Below are positions 1-7,864 of a stretch of 64,000 bases of DNA, one piece after another; within the stretch, counting starts at the first letter, position 1; every line of letters begins with the position of its first letter. Origin of the DNA: Lentzea terrae. Lineage in GTDB: Bacteria > Actinomycetota > Actinomycetes > Mycobacteriales > Pseudonocardiaceae. The notes beneath the pieces were generated by a model, which saw only the letters and a list, made by a program, of their open reading frames with translations, was not told the origin of the DNA and searched no databases. The DNA is taken from positions 666,346-730,345 of the forward strand of contig NZ_QFWW01000020.1 in the NCBI RefSeq assembly GCF_003265345.1, in the 5' to 3' direction. The position numbers and the translations under genes are program-made.

Positions 1-2
1 TG

Positions 3-560
3 CGCAAGCTCGCGGACGAGGCCGACCAGAACCCCGACCGTCCGTACGTGCTGATCGTCGACGAGATCAACCGGGCGAATCTCTCGAAGGTGTTCGGCGA
101 GCTGTACTTCCTGCTCGAGTACCGCGACGAACTGGTCGACCTCCAGTACTCCGACGTGCAGTTCCACTTACCCGAGAACGTGTTCATCATCGGCACGATG
201 AACACGGCGGACCGTTCGATCGCGCTTGTGGACGCGGCGATGCGGCGGCGGTTCGCGTTCGTGGAACTGCATCCGACGATCCCACCAACCAGCAGAGTGC
301 TCGAACGATGGGTCGCAGCCACCGAGAAGACCGACGGGCGAGCTGAACTGCTCGCGAAGCTGAACGAGCGCATCGGCGCCACCGACCGCGACTTCCAGAT
401 CGGGCCCTCGTACCTGATGAAGCCGGACGCCGACCACGACCTCGCCCTGGTCTGGAGGCACTCGATCCTCCCGTTGCTCGAAGAGCACTACTACGGGCGG
501 ATGGACCGGCAGCAGGTGCACAGCACTTTCGGGCTCGACGCCATCCGGAACGCCGAGTGA
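3..560 (+). CDS. McrB-like AAA+ GTPase/ATPase, C-terminal part (cut by window edge)
   Basis: The reading frame is open from the first bases, so the 5' end lies outside the window; 185 residues are visible. They carry a Walker B segment (LIVDEINRANLSKVFGEL) and a sensor-1 segment with MNTADRSIALVDAAMRRRF, both typical of the McrB motor subunit of McrBC restriction systems. In that family the motor translocates DNA that bears modified cytosine and drives the McrC nuclease. The stop codon overlaps the GTG start of the next gene by 4 nt (GTGA), which implies translational coupling with McrC. The N-terminal DNA-recognition domain, which decides what modification is read, is not visible. Family assignment is firm; substrate is unknown. 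Confidence 0.9.
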   Translation, partial: RKLADEADQNPDRPYVLIVDEINRANLSKVFGELYFLLEYRDELVDLQYSDVQFHLPENVFIIGTMNTADRSIALVDAAMRRRFAFVELHPTIPPTSRVLERWVAATEKTDGRAELLAKLNERIGATDRDFQIGPSYLMKPDADHDLALVWRHSILPLLEEHYYGRMDRQQVHSTFGLDAIRNAE

Positions 561-1720
561 TCGAGCTTCAGGAGAACTCCAAGGCTGGCCACACGCTGTC
601 GCTCAAGCCGGTTCAGCTGGCTTTCCTGGAGAAGTGCGACCTCGTCGACGTGAAACCGGCGCGCGACGGATACCGGTTGGTGCCCAAGACAAAACGGGTG
701 GGGGCCGTGCACGCGCACGGGCTCGACATCGTGGTGACGCCGAAGGTCAGCATTCCACGATTGCTGTTCATGATCGGATACGCCGTGAACCCCGGCTTCC
801 AGCCTGAGAACATCGAGGGCGTCCAAGCGGACGGGCTGTGGGGCATCGTCGCGGAAACGCTGTGCCGGCACGCTGAGCGGGCACTCCTCAACGGTGTCCT
901 GACGGGGTATGCCACCGAGCACTCCACGAGCACGGTGGTTCGCGGGCGCATCCGGGTCGGTGACCAGATCACGGCACGACCGGGACGACTGCTGCCGGTC
1001 GAGATCAGCCACGACGAGTACACCATGGACATTCCGGAGAACCAGATCCTCCGTGCCGCCACGAGAAGGATGCTCGGCGTGCCGAGGATCGACGAAACAG
1101 TCCGGCGACGGCTCGCACACGTGGAGGGCCAACTGCTGGCCATCTCACCACTGCGCCCAGGAACACCCGTCCCGACATGGCGGCCGAGCAGGCTCAACGC
1201 GCGGTACCAGCCCGCACTCAGGATCGCGGATCTGGTGCTCAACACGCTCTCCTTCGAGGTCGGTGAGGACGGGCTGTCGATCGCCACGTTCATCGTCAAC
1301 ATGGAGAAGGTGTTCGAGGACTTCGTGACCACGGCGCTCACCGAGGCGTGGAGCACGAGTCCTGGCTACACACGGGGCCAGTACGCGGCCAAGCTCGACA
1401 CCGGCGGGGCGATCTCGACGAGGATCGACGTCGTGCACCTGGTCGAGGGCAGGCCGCGGTTCGTGGTCGACGCCAAGTACAAGCGGCCGAGCCCTCGCGG
1501 CAACTATCCCAACGCCGACCTCTACCAGGTCCTCGCCTACTGCACGTCGCTGCGGGTCGAGCGCGGTTGGCTGGTCTATCCGAGCGGCACTAGCGGCGTG
1601 CGGGCACGGCGAGTGCTGAACTCGCCGATCACGATCACGGAGTACCCGCTGAACCTGGACGTGCCACCGCGCGAGCTCCTCGGGCAGATCGAGGAGCTCG
1701 CGCGGTCGGCTTGGAGCTAG
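557..1720 (+). CDS. mcrC: McrC-like restriction endonuclease subunit
   Basis: 387 residues. It starts at a GTG that overlaps the upstream McrB stop by 4 nt. The C-terminal half contains a PD-(D/E)XK-type core: RIDVV, then VVDAKYK with Asp305 and Lys307, then a Q-x3-Y helix (YQVLAYC). In the McrBC family this subunit cuts DNA once the McrB motor is loaded at modified sites. The N-terminal third is the poorly conserved McrB-binding region. The gene ends in a CTAG tetranucleotide shared with the stop of the convergent SGNH hydrolase gene. A defence role is inferred from family; the catalytic residues look intact. Confidence 0.9.
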   Translation: MIELQENSKAGHTLSLKPVQLAFLEKCDLVDVKPARDGYRLVPKTKRVGAVHAHGLDIVVTPKVSIPRLLFMIGYAVNPGFQPENIEGVQADGLWGIVAETLCRHAERALLNGVLTGYATEHSTSTVVRGRIRVGDQITARPGRLLPVEISHDEYTMDIPENQILRAATRRMLGVPRIDETVRRRLAHVEGQLLAISPLRPGTPVPTWRPSRLNARYQPALRIADLVLNTLSFEVGEDGLSIATFIVNMEKVFEDFVTTALTEAWSTSPGYTRGQYAAKLDTGGAISTRIDVVHLVEGRPRFVVDAKYKRPSPRGNYPNADLYQVLAYCTSLRVERGWLVYPSGTSGVRARRVLNSPITITEYPLNLDVPPRELLGQIEELARSAWS

Positions 1721-2571
1721 ACCCGCACGAGCGTGGCCAGCGCGGCCTGCCCCTGCTGGTTCGGGTGGAACACCGCCTCCGGCCCCTCCTGACCAGGCGC
1801 CAACGCGTCGAACCCGCGCAGGAACGGCGCGCCAGCCTCACAGAGGGCGTGGCCGTTGAACCGCTCGGGGTAGTCGAACGGGCTGGCGAAGACGACGCCC
1901 CGGTGGGCAGCGGCTGAACGGAGAGTCGCGTCGAGCCGGTCCGCCACGACGTTGCCTTCTCGGCGTTCCGCGGTGGTGAGGATGCCTTCGCCGCAGATCG
2001 GGTCGAGCGTCGCGCCGGGCGGGTTGTCCGAAGTGGACACCTGGCGGCCGTAGCCGACGAGGACGACGCGGGCGTACGGGCTGCGCTTGCGGATCTCGGT
2101 CAGCAGGGCGCTGACGTTGCGGCCCATTTGCGGCAGCTTGGCCAGGATGGCTTCGGTCGGGGCGCCGGTGCAGTCCGCTTGGACGCAGGTGCCGCCGTAG
2201 GCGGCGTAGTCGATGTCGTTGGTGCCGATGGTGAGGAGCACCAGGTTGGTGTCGCGGCGCAACGCGTCCAGCTGGGCTGGGCGCTCCTTGAACGGGCGGG
2301 CCAGGTCGGCGGTGGCGGCGCCGCTGCAGCTGACGTTGGTGAACGAGCTCAGGCGGTTGGCGGCGCGCAGGCGGGCGGCCACCTGTTCGCCGTAGGAGTT
2401 GTTGCTGCGCCAGCAGTTGCCGGCGGTGCCGTCTTGGTAGGCGCCTGCGCCGGTGCCGGAGGCGTAGGAGTCGCCCAGCACCACAAGGGAAATCGGACGG
2501 GTGGCTTGGGCGGCGGGCGTGATCGCCAGTGCGGCCAGCGCGGCGGTCAAGGCAACGATCGTTCTTTTCAC
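1717..2571 (-). CDS. Secreted SGNH/GDSL-type esterase or lipase
   Basis: About 284 residues from a GTG with GGGGG 4 nt upstream. It begins VKRTIVALTAALAAL and continues to an Ala-rich cleavage region (PAAQA), a good Sec signal peptide. The mature part has block I VVLGDSYASGTG (nucleophile Ser), block III GTND, and the C-terminal FHPNQQG with the catalytic His. Several Cys (NCW, VSCSG, CVQADC, ICGEG, LCEAG) suggest disulphides as in Streptomyces SGNH lipases. An in-frame ATG at 2589 is an alternative start; it forms one end of the 30-bp palindrome at 2587-2616. Probable extracellular lipase or esterase with unknown substrate. Convergent with mcrC, sharing CTAG. Confidence 0.88.
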   Translation of the reverse strand: MKRTIVALTAALAALAITPAAQATRPISLVVLGDSYASGTGAGAYQDGTAGNCWRSNNSYGEQVAARLRAANRLSSFTNVSCSGAATADLARPFKERPAQLDALRRDTNLVLLTIGTNDIDYAAYGGTCVQADCTGAPTEAILAKLPQMGRNVSALLTEIRKRSPYARVVLVGYGRQVSTSDNPPGATLDPICGEGILTTAERREGNVVADRLDATLRSAAAHRGVVFASPFDYPERFNGHALCEAGAPFLRGFDALAPGQEGPEAVFHPNQQGQAALATLVRV

Positions 2572-2586
2572 AGAACCCCCAATGTT

Positions 2587-2616
2587 CATGCCTGCCAAGC
2601 TAGCTTGGCAGGCATG
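2587..2616. promoter_or_regulatory. Perfect 30-bp palindrome between divergent starts
   Basis: The two 15-base halves are exact reverse complements (left half begins CATGCCTGCC, centre AGCTAGCT). It lies between the SGNH hydrolase and the isochorismatase-like gene. The ATG of the isochorismatase gene is its last three bases, and a possible ATG of the hydrolase is its mirror image at the other end. A perfect dyad of this length at a divergent start suggests an operator controlling both genes. It would also form a strong hairpin in either transcript. Confidence 0.6.
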
Positions 2617-3135
2617 AAGACGGCGTTGGTGATCGTCGACATGCAAGAGGTGCTGATCCCGGTCGTGTGGCAGGGGCCGGAACTGGCGGACCGGATCGCG
2701 GACCTCGCGGACCGGGCGCGCGCGAGAGGCGTACCGGTCATCGCGTTGCAGCAGGTTGGCGGCGCGATGTTCGAGCCCGGCGCAAAAGGCACCGAGCTCT
2801 CCCATCGCCTCAGGTTGCAGCCAATGGACACGGTGATCCAGAAGACCGCGACCGACGGCTTCTACCAAAGCGATCTCGAACAAGCCCTCGAAGGCGTCGA
2901 CACGATCGTGCTCACCGGGGTGGGCACGGACTACTGCGTCGACGCGACCGTGCGGTCAGCCGTGAGCCACGGGTTCGACGTGGTGCTCGTCGAGGACGGG
3001 CATTCGACGGTCGCGGATCCGGAGGCCGGGCTGACCGCGGAGCAGATCATCGCGCGGCACAACCGGATCCTCAGCAACGCCGTGCACCCGGGCGGAACCG
3101 TCACACCGAAGCTAGCGGACCAGATCTTCGGCTGA
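2614..3135 (+). CDS. Isochorismatase-family cysteine hydrolase
   Basis: 173 residues with the family triad in order: Asp in ALVIVDMQ near the N-terminus, Lys in VIQKTATDGFY, and Cys in TGVGTDYCVDATVRSA. The length is usual for stand-alone members such as nicotinamidase-like and peroxyureidoacrylate amidohydrolase-like enzymes; the substrate cannot be named. The ATG is the last codon of a 30-bp palindrome and there is little room for a Shine-Dalgarno site outside it, so initiation may be leaderless or structure-controlled. The 3' end overlaps the convergent adenosine-deaminase-like gene by 24 bp. Confidence 0.87.
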   Translation: MKTALVIVDMQEVLIPVVWQGPELADRIADLADRARARGVPVIALQQVGGAMFEPGAKGTELSHRLRLQPMDTVIQKTATDGFYQSDLEQALEGVDTIVLTGVGTDYCVDATVRSAVSHGFDVVLVEDGHSTVADPEAGLTAEQIIARHNRILSNAVHPGGTVTPKLADQIFG

Positions 3136-4125
3136 GCCGACCACGGAGGCGATCTCCTCCAGCAACGCGGTCTTGCGCGGGTTTGGCAGGAACGAGGCCA
3201 GCACCGCGTTTTCGGCCAACCGCGCGACGTCAGCCGGGCCGAGGTCCAGCGAGGAAGCCACCGCCAGGTACTCGCCTTCCAGTGTGGCGCCGAAGAACGG
3301 CGGGTCGTCGGTGTTCAGCGTGACCACGAGGCCGGCGTCGAGCATCTGCCGGACCGGGTGCGCAGCGATGGAGGCGACCTGCTGGGTGCGCACGTTCGAG
3401 GTCGGGCACACCTCCAGCGGAATCCCCTTCAGCGCCAGGTGTTCCATCAGCGCGGGATCGAGCACGCAGCTCGTGCCGTGCCCGATCCGCTCGGCGCGCA
3501 GGTCGCGCAGCGCCGACCAGATCGTCTCCGGGCCGGTGGTCTCGCCGGCGTGCGGGACGCTGTGCAGGCCCGCTTCCCTTGCCGCGGCGAAGAAAGGCGC
3601 GAACTGGGCACGACCGACCTCTGGACCGCCGAGGCCGAAGGACACCAGGCCTTCCGGGCGTTCGGTCAGCGCGAACGCCAGCGTCTCGCGTGCGGCGGGC
3701 AGGCCCTTCTCGCCTGGGATGTCGAAGCACCAGGCCAACTCCACGCCCAACGCAAAGGCCTCGGCACGACCGGACGCGAGGCCGGCCACCAGCTCGTCTC
3801 CAGAAACCCCGTCGAGCAGGTGGTTGTACGGCGTCACGGTCACCTCGGCGTACCGGACGTTCTGGCGCGCCAGCTCACGCGCCAGGCCGACGACGAGGGT
3901 GTGGATGTCGGCGCGGCCCTTCAGCATCGACTGGACCGCCCAGTAGACCTTCAGGAAGTGGTCGAAGTCCCGGAACGTGTAGAAGCGCGCCAGCTCGGCG
4001 CGGTCGGTCGGCACGCCGGCCTCCGGGTGGCGGCGGGCGAGCTCGAGGACGGTGTCGACGCCGGCCGAGCCGACGAGGTGGACGTGCAGCTCCACTTTGG
4101 GCAGTGCGTGGATGAACGAGCGCAT
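3112..4125 (-). CDS. Adenosine/adenine deaminase-like amidohydrolase
   Basis: 337 residues, the usual length. Metal and catalytic motifs are all present: HVH near the N-terminus, HAGET (zinc His plus proton-shuttling Glu), IGHGTSC, and NTDDP with two Asp. It would deaminate an adenine-type nucleoside or base by zinc-activated water. One feature is odd: the first motif reads ELHVHLVGS, whereas classical adenosine deaminases have Asp or Glu after HxHL, the residue that in mouse ADA contacts the ribose. The substrate may therefore differ from adenosine. Start chosen at ATG 4125 with GGGAG 8 nt upstream. Confidence 0.85.
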   Translation of the reverse strand: MRSFIHALPKVELHVHLVGSAGVDTVLELARRHPEAGVPTDRAELARFYTFRDFDHFLKVYWAVQSMLKGRADIHTLVVGLARELARQNVRYAEVTVTPYNHLLDGVSGDELVAGLASGRAEAFALGVELAWCFDIPGEKGLPAARETLAFALTERPEGLVSFGLGGPEVGRAQFAPFFAAAREAGLHSVPHAGETTGPETIWSALRDLRAERIGHGTSCVLDPALMEHLALKGIPLEVCPTSNVRTQQVASIAAHPVRQMLDAGLVVTLNTDDPPFFGATLEGEYLAVASSLDLGPADVARLAENAVLASFLPNPRKTALLEEIASVVGSAEDLVR

Positions 4126-4304
4126 GGCAAAGCTCCCTGGGAAAGCAAGGTGAAGGGTGCCGGGAAGAACCGGGACGACTCAGGGAGCGAGGTCGCCGCG
4201 TTCGGTGTCAGCGCCGTAGAGCGGCAGCTTGAAGTCCGGCACGACCTGCAACGTAGCCCAAATCCGCATGCGCGGCCAGCGGTTTGATCGCTAGCGTCGA
4301 GCCC

Positions 4305-4772
4305 GTGACCGCCGAAGACGTCCTCGAGATCCTCACCGCGCTCCGGGACGCCGACATCTGGATCGGCGGTGGCTGGGGCATCGACGCGTTGGTGGGCAGG
4401 CAGACTCGCCCGCACGACGACCTGGACCTCATGCACCGCGAGGACCAGGAGCCCGAGGTTCTCGCCGCGCTCGCCGCGATCGGGTTCGTGGAGACGCTCT
4501 CGTGGCGGCCGGTGCGGTTCGTCGTCACCGACCCGGCCGGCCGCGAGATCGACCTGCACCCGCTCCGCTTCGCCGCGGACGGCAGCGCCGAGCAGTCCTC
4601 GCTGACGCCGGGCGAGCCGTTCCGCTACCCGGCGAACTGCTTCGTCACCGGCACGATCCTCGGCACCTCCGTCCCGTGCCTGTCGGCCGAGCAGCAGCTC
4701 CACTTCCACCAGGGTTACGAACCGCGCGAGCGCGACCTGCACGACTTGGCCCTGTTGCGCACCCTCGGATGA
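4305..4772 (+). CDS. Aminoglycoside/lincosamide-type nucleotidyltransferase
   Basis: About 155 residues from GTG 4305. The N-terminal motif GGGWGIDALVGRQTRPHDDLDL has the Gly-Gly-Trp plus Asp pair (DDLDL) of the LinA/ANT(2'')-like nucleotidyltransferase fold, which adenylylates drug hydroxyls. The C-terminus keeps QQLHFHQGYEPRERDLHDL, typical of this family in actinomycetes. TAGCGT ends 7 nt before the GTG and there is no Shine-Dalgarno site, so the start is probably leaderless; an in-frame TTG at 4284 is the alternative. Drug modification is inferred from family only; many such genes are housekeeping-like and confer no resistance. Confidence 0.8.
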   Translation: MTAEDVLEILTALRDADIWIGGGWGIDALVGRQTRPHDDLDLMHREDQEPEVLAALAAIGFVETLSWRPVRFVVTDPAGREIDLHPLRFAADGSAEQSSLTPGEPFRYPANCFVTGTILGTSVPCLSAEQQLHFHQGYEPRERDLHDLALLRTLG

Positions 4773-5080
4773 CCTAGGCCAACCGCACGCAGGCGACTCC
4801 GCCATTTGCCTCCATCGGCGATTTGAAATGCCAATGGGCACCGGCGACAAAAAGGGCAAACTTTTGTTCCGGGCATTCCTGATGACAGGAGAAGACATTC
4901 TCTTGTCAACCTCATCGCCGCAGCTCAACCAGCCGGTCAGCCACAATCGGCTGGACACGAACCAGTTTTGGCCTTTCCGGAACGCGCCGAGGTTCAGTTC
5001 TTTCCCCAGTTTCGCGCGGCTTAAAACTCGCTCATCCCTCACATTGCCGACCGACCGAACATTCCACCGAAGAGGACGCC
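4773..5080. other. Intergenic region before the P450 gene
   Basis: About 308 bases with lower GC than the surroundings and no credible gene. It contains a 7-bp inverted repeat with a 12-nt loop (CCAGCCG at 4929-4935, CGGCTGG at 4948-4954), about 130 bp before the P450 start. A GAGG Shine-Dalgarno site lies just before ATG 5081. An open frame across this stretch has codon use unlike the neighbours and is not taken as a gene. Confidence 0.5.
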
Positions 5081-6331
5081 ATGACGACAGCCTCTGAGCC
5101 GGACGCCGCACTGGACGCGATGAGACCCGTGTTGCCGGCCGACCTGATGGACCGCGCGAGCACGTTCGACCCGGCGCCGCGCCTGGCCCACCTCAGCAGC
5201 ACCGGACCGATCCACAAGATCGAGCACCACGACGAGGAGCTCTGGCTGGTCACGAGCCAGGGCGCCGCCCGCACGCTGCTGTCCGACCCGCGGATGAGCG
5301 CGGACCGGTTCAAGGTCAAGCGGTTGCGGGACAAGCTCACTCCGGAGATGCGCGACAAGTTCGCCGACGCGGAAAGCCGCGCCGGCTCGTTCATCACCAC
5401 CGACCCGCCGGAGCACACCCGGTACCGCAGGCTGCTCGCCCGGCAGTTCACGATGCGCCGGATGCGGGCGCTCACCACGCAGATCGAGGAGATCGTCAAG
5501 GGCCGCATCGACGCGATGATCGCTGCTGGCCCGCCGGCGGACCTCATCCGCGACTTCGCGCTACCGGTGCCGTCACTGGTGATCTGCGAGCTGCTCGGCG
5601 TGCCGGTGGCGGATCGCGGGCACTTTCAGGACGACACCATCGAGCTGCTGGACCTGGCCACCGACCTGGAGGGCCTGATCGAGGTCGGCACCCGCATGCA
5701 CCGCTACATGTGGGGACTGGTGCAGGAAAAACGCGCCAACCGCGCGGACGACCTGCTGTCCGAACTGGCCCGCACCAGCGACATGTCCGACGACGAGATG
5801 GTCGGCCTGGCGAACCTGCTGCTCATCGCCGGCCACGAGACGACGACGAACATGCTGGGCCTGGGCGTCCTCGCGTTGCTGGACCACCCGGAGCAACTCG
5901 CCGCGCTGCGCGACGATCCCGCCGGACTGATGGAGACCGCGGTCGAGGAGATGCTGCGTTATCTGTCCATTGTAGACACCGGCATCGTGCGTTATGCGTT
6001 GGAGGACATGGAAATCGGCGACGTCACGATCCACGAGGGCGACACAGTCATGTGCTCGGTGATCGCCACCAACCGCGACCCGGCGGAGTGCCCGGAGCCG
6101 GAGGAGTTCCGCATCGACAGGCCGCGCAGCAGGCACCTGTCGTTCGGCCACGGCGTGCACCAGTGCCTGGGCAACGAGCTCGCGCGCATCGAGATGTCGG
6201 TCAGCTTCCGCGAACTCCTGCGGCGGCTGCCCGGAATCCGCCTTGCGGTACCTGAAAAGGACGTGCACGTGCGGACGACGTCCACGATCTTCGGCGTCAA
6301 GCACCTGCCGATCACGTGGGACGTGCCGTGA
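5081..6331 (+). CDS. Cytochrome P450 (CYP105/CYP107-like)
   Basis: 416 residues, usual for a soluble bacterial P450. Motifs: I-helix AGHETTTN (oxygen activation), EEMLRYL (ExxR), and the haem loop FGHGVHQCLGNELAR with the thiolate ligand Cys362. It also has FITTDPPEHTRYRRLLARQF, typical of the CYP105/107 clade. GAGG before ATG 5081 fixes the start. No ferredoxin or reductase gene adjoins it and no biosynthetic cluster surrounds it, so electron donor and substrate are unknown. Its last 20 bp overlap the convergent DinB-like gene. Confidence 0.93.
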   Translation: MTTASEPDAALDAMRPVLPADLMDRASTFDPAPRLAHLSSTGPIHKIEHHDEELWLVTSQGAARTLLSDPRMSADRFKVKRLRDKLTPEMRDKFADAESRAGSFITTDPPEHTRYRRLLARQFTMRRMRALTTQIEEIVKGRIDAMIAAGPPADLIRDFALPVPSLVICELLGVPVADRGHFQDDTIELLDLATDLEGLIEVGTRMHRYMWGLVQEKRANRADDLLSELARTSDMSDDEMVGLANLLLIAGHETTTNMLGLGVLALLDHPEQLAALRDDPAGLMETAVEEMLRYLSIVDTGIVRYALEDMEIGDVTIHEGDTVMCSVIATNRDPAECPEPEEFRIDRPRSRHLSFGHGVHQCLGNELARIEMSVSFRELLRRLPGIRLAVPEKDVHVRTTSTIFGVKHLPITWDVP

Positions 6332-7088
6332 GCACGTCGAGGTCGCGTTCGGCGAACAGGCGGTGCTCCCACTCCTCGTTGAGAATGCACCGCAGGCACC
6401 TGGCCACCGGATAGCTCTTCGACTCCGGCCAGCCGACGGGCTCCAGCACCGCGACGGTGTCCGCGGCCAGCTGCTCCTCGGTCAGGTTCGCCAGCACCTC
6501 GCGCACCCCGGCCATCCGGTCGCGCCGCAGTTCGAGCACCTCGTCGAGCGACGGCCGGGCCGCGTGGTCTCGGGGGATGTTCGGGATGTCGTCCATCCCG
6601 TCGCACCCCAGGCCGAGCGGGTGCCACGGCGCCGGCTCACCGAGGACGGCCCGCCTGATCCACGAGTCCGTCGCGAACACCAAGTGCCGCAACGTTTCGA
6701 TGAACGACCACTCACCGTTCACCGACTCGTGCAACAACCGGGGGTCCAGACCGCGGGCGCGTTCGACCGTGCCCGCCCACAACCGTTCGATGATCTCCCA
6801 CGCCTCACGGTAGCCGGCCGGATCCGTGGGCCGCATCTTGGGCCGCTCCGGATACCGCCGGTCGAGCTCGGCCTCGACGTACGGCGCGACATCCACACCG
6901 TTGACCACCAACCGGCCGATGTAGCCGTCGATCTCGAGATCGGAGACTTCGATGCCGCGCATCAGGACACCGCGCATCCGCACCTCGCGGAACCGCGTGC
7001 CCTCCATGCTGACGTCGTGGAACTCGGCCTCGCTGAGATCGACACCGTCGAACCGCGAACCGCGCAGGTACTCCCCCGTCACGTCCAT
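6312..7088 (-). CDS. Pentapeptide-repeat / DinB-like fusion protein
   Basis: 258 residues in two parts. Residues 1-55 or so have the five-residue rhythm of pentapeptide repeats (LRGSRFDGVDLSEAEF, then FREVRMRGVLMRG). From about residue 85 on, a four-helix DinB-superfamily-like region follows, with EWSFIETLRHLVFATDSW and a late EEWEHRLFAERD; the His residues are spaced as in metal-binding DinB proteins. Some DinB relatives are thiol-dependent S-transferases; the activity here is unknown. It overlaps the P450 3' end by 20 bp and is divergent from the methyltransferase at 7142. Confidence 0.75.
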   Translation of the reverse strand: MDVTGEYLRGSRFDGVDLSEAEFHDVSMEGTRFREVRMRGVLMRGIEVSDLEIDGYIGRLVVNGVDVAPYVEAELDRRYPERPKMRPTDPAGYREAWEIIERLWAGTVERARGLDPRLLHESVNGEWSFIETLRHLVFATDSWIRRAVLGEPAPWHPLGLGCDGMDDIPNIPRDHAARPSLDEVLELRRDRMAGVREVLANLTEEQLAADTVAVLEPVGWPESKSYPVARCLRCILNEEWEHRLFAERDLDVLTARPT

Positions 7089-7141
7089 GCCCGCACCGTA
7101 GCGCCAAAACTCGGTGGCGGCCGGGTCTAGGGTGAAGCGAC

Positions 7142-7864
7142 GTGAAGGATTTCAACCCGAGCTTCGGTCCAGAAATCGCCCGTACCTACGACAACTCGCT
7201 CCGCGGCGACGAGGCGGACACCGTGCGGTTCCTCGCGGGGTTCGGCAAGTCCGCACTGGAGCTCGCGATCGGCACCGGCCGGATCGCGTTGCCGCTCAAG
7301 GAATCCGGTGTCGCGGTGGACGGCGTCGAGCTGTCGCCGGACATGGTGGCGCGCATGCGGGAGAAGCCCGGCGGCGCCGACATCGACGTCACGATCGGCG
7401 ACATGTCCCGCGTGGGCACCGACCGCACGTACGACCTGGTGTACCTGGTGTACAACACGATCTGCAACCTGCTCACCCAGGACGACCAGGTGCGCTGCTT
7501 CGAGAACGCGGCACGCCACCTCGCGTCCGACGGGGTGTTCGTGATCGAGTCCGGCCTGCCGACGTGGGCCGCGCGGCCACGCCACCAGTTCATCGACGTG
7601 GAGTCGCTGGAGGTCGACCGCGTCGGGTTCGACGTCAACCGCTACGACCCGGTCACGCAGATGCTCGACGAGAACCACGTGGAGATCAGCGCGGACGGCA
7701 TCCGCTTCAGCCCGATTCGGCAACGGCTCACCTACCCGGCCGAGTTCGACCTCATGGCGCGCATCGCCGGACTGCGGCTGCGCGACCGCTGGGGCGGCTG
7801 GAACGGCGAACCGTTCACCGCGGACAGCAGGCGGCACATCAGCGTGTACGAGGTCGCCGCGTGA
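7142..7864 (+). CDS. Class I SAM-dependent methyltransferase
   Basis: 240 residues from GTG 7142. SAM-binding motif I is LELAIGTGRIALPL, followed by an acidic turn in GVELSPDMVARM and the motif-II-like VTIGDMSRV. The substrate-binding half cannot be identified. TAGGGT lies 8 nt before the GTG with no Shine-Dalgarno site, suggesting a leaderless transcript. The stop overlaps the next methyltransferase gene by 4 nt (GTGA), so the two are co-translated and possibly act in one pathway. Confidence 0.85.
   Translation: MKDFNPSFGPEIARTYDNSLRGDEADTVRFLAGFGKSALELAIGTGRIALPLKESGVAVDGVELSPDMVARMREKPGGADIDVTIGDMSRVGTDRTYDLVYLVYNTICNLLTQDDQVRCFENAARHLASDGVFVIESGLPTWAARPRHQFIDVESLEVDRVGFDVNRYDPVTQMLDENHVEISADGIRFSPIRQRLTYPAEFDLMARIAGLRLRDRWGGWNGEPFTADSRRHISVYEVAA

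Noticed and set aside
4828-5097. Small gene upstream of the P450
   Set aside because: Open frame only; codon use and composition are unlike the neighbours, and it runs over the P450 ribosome site and start.
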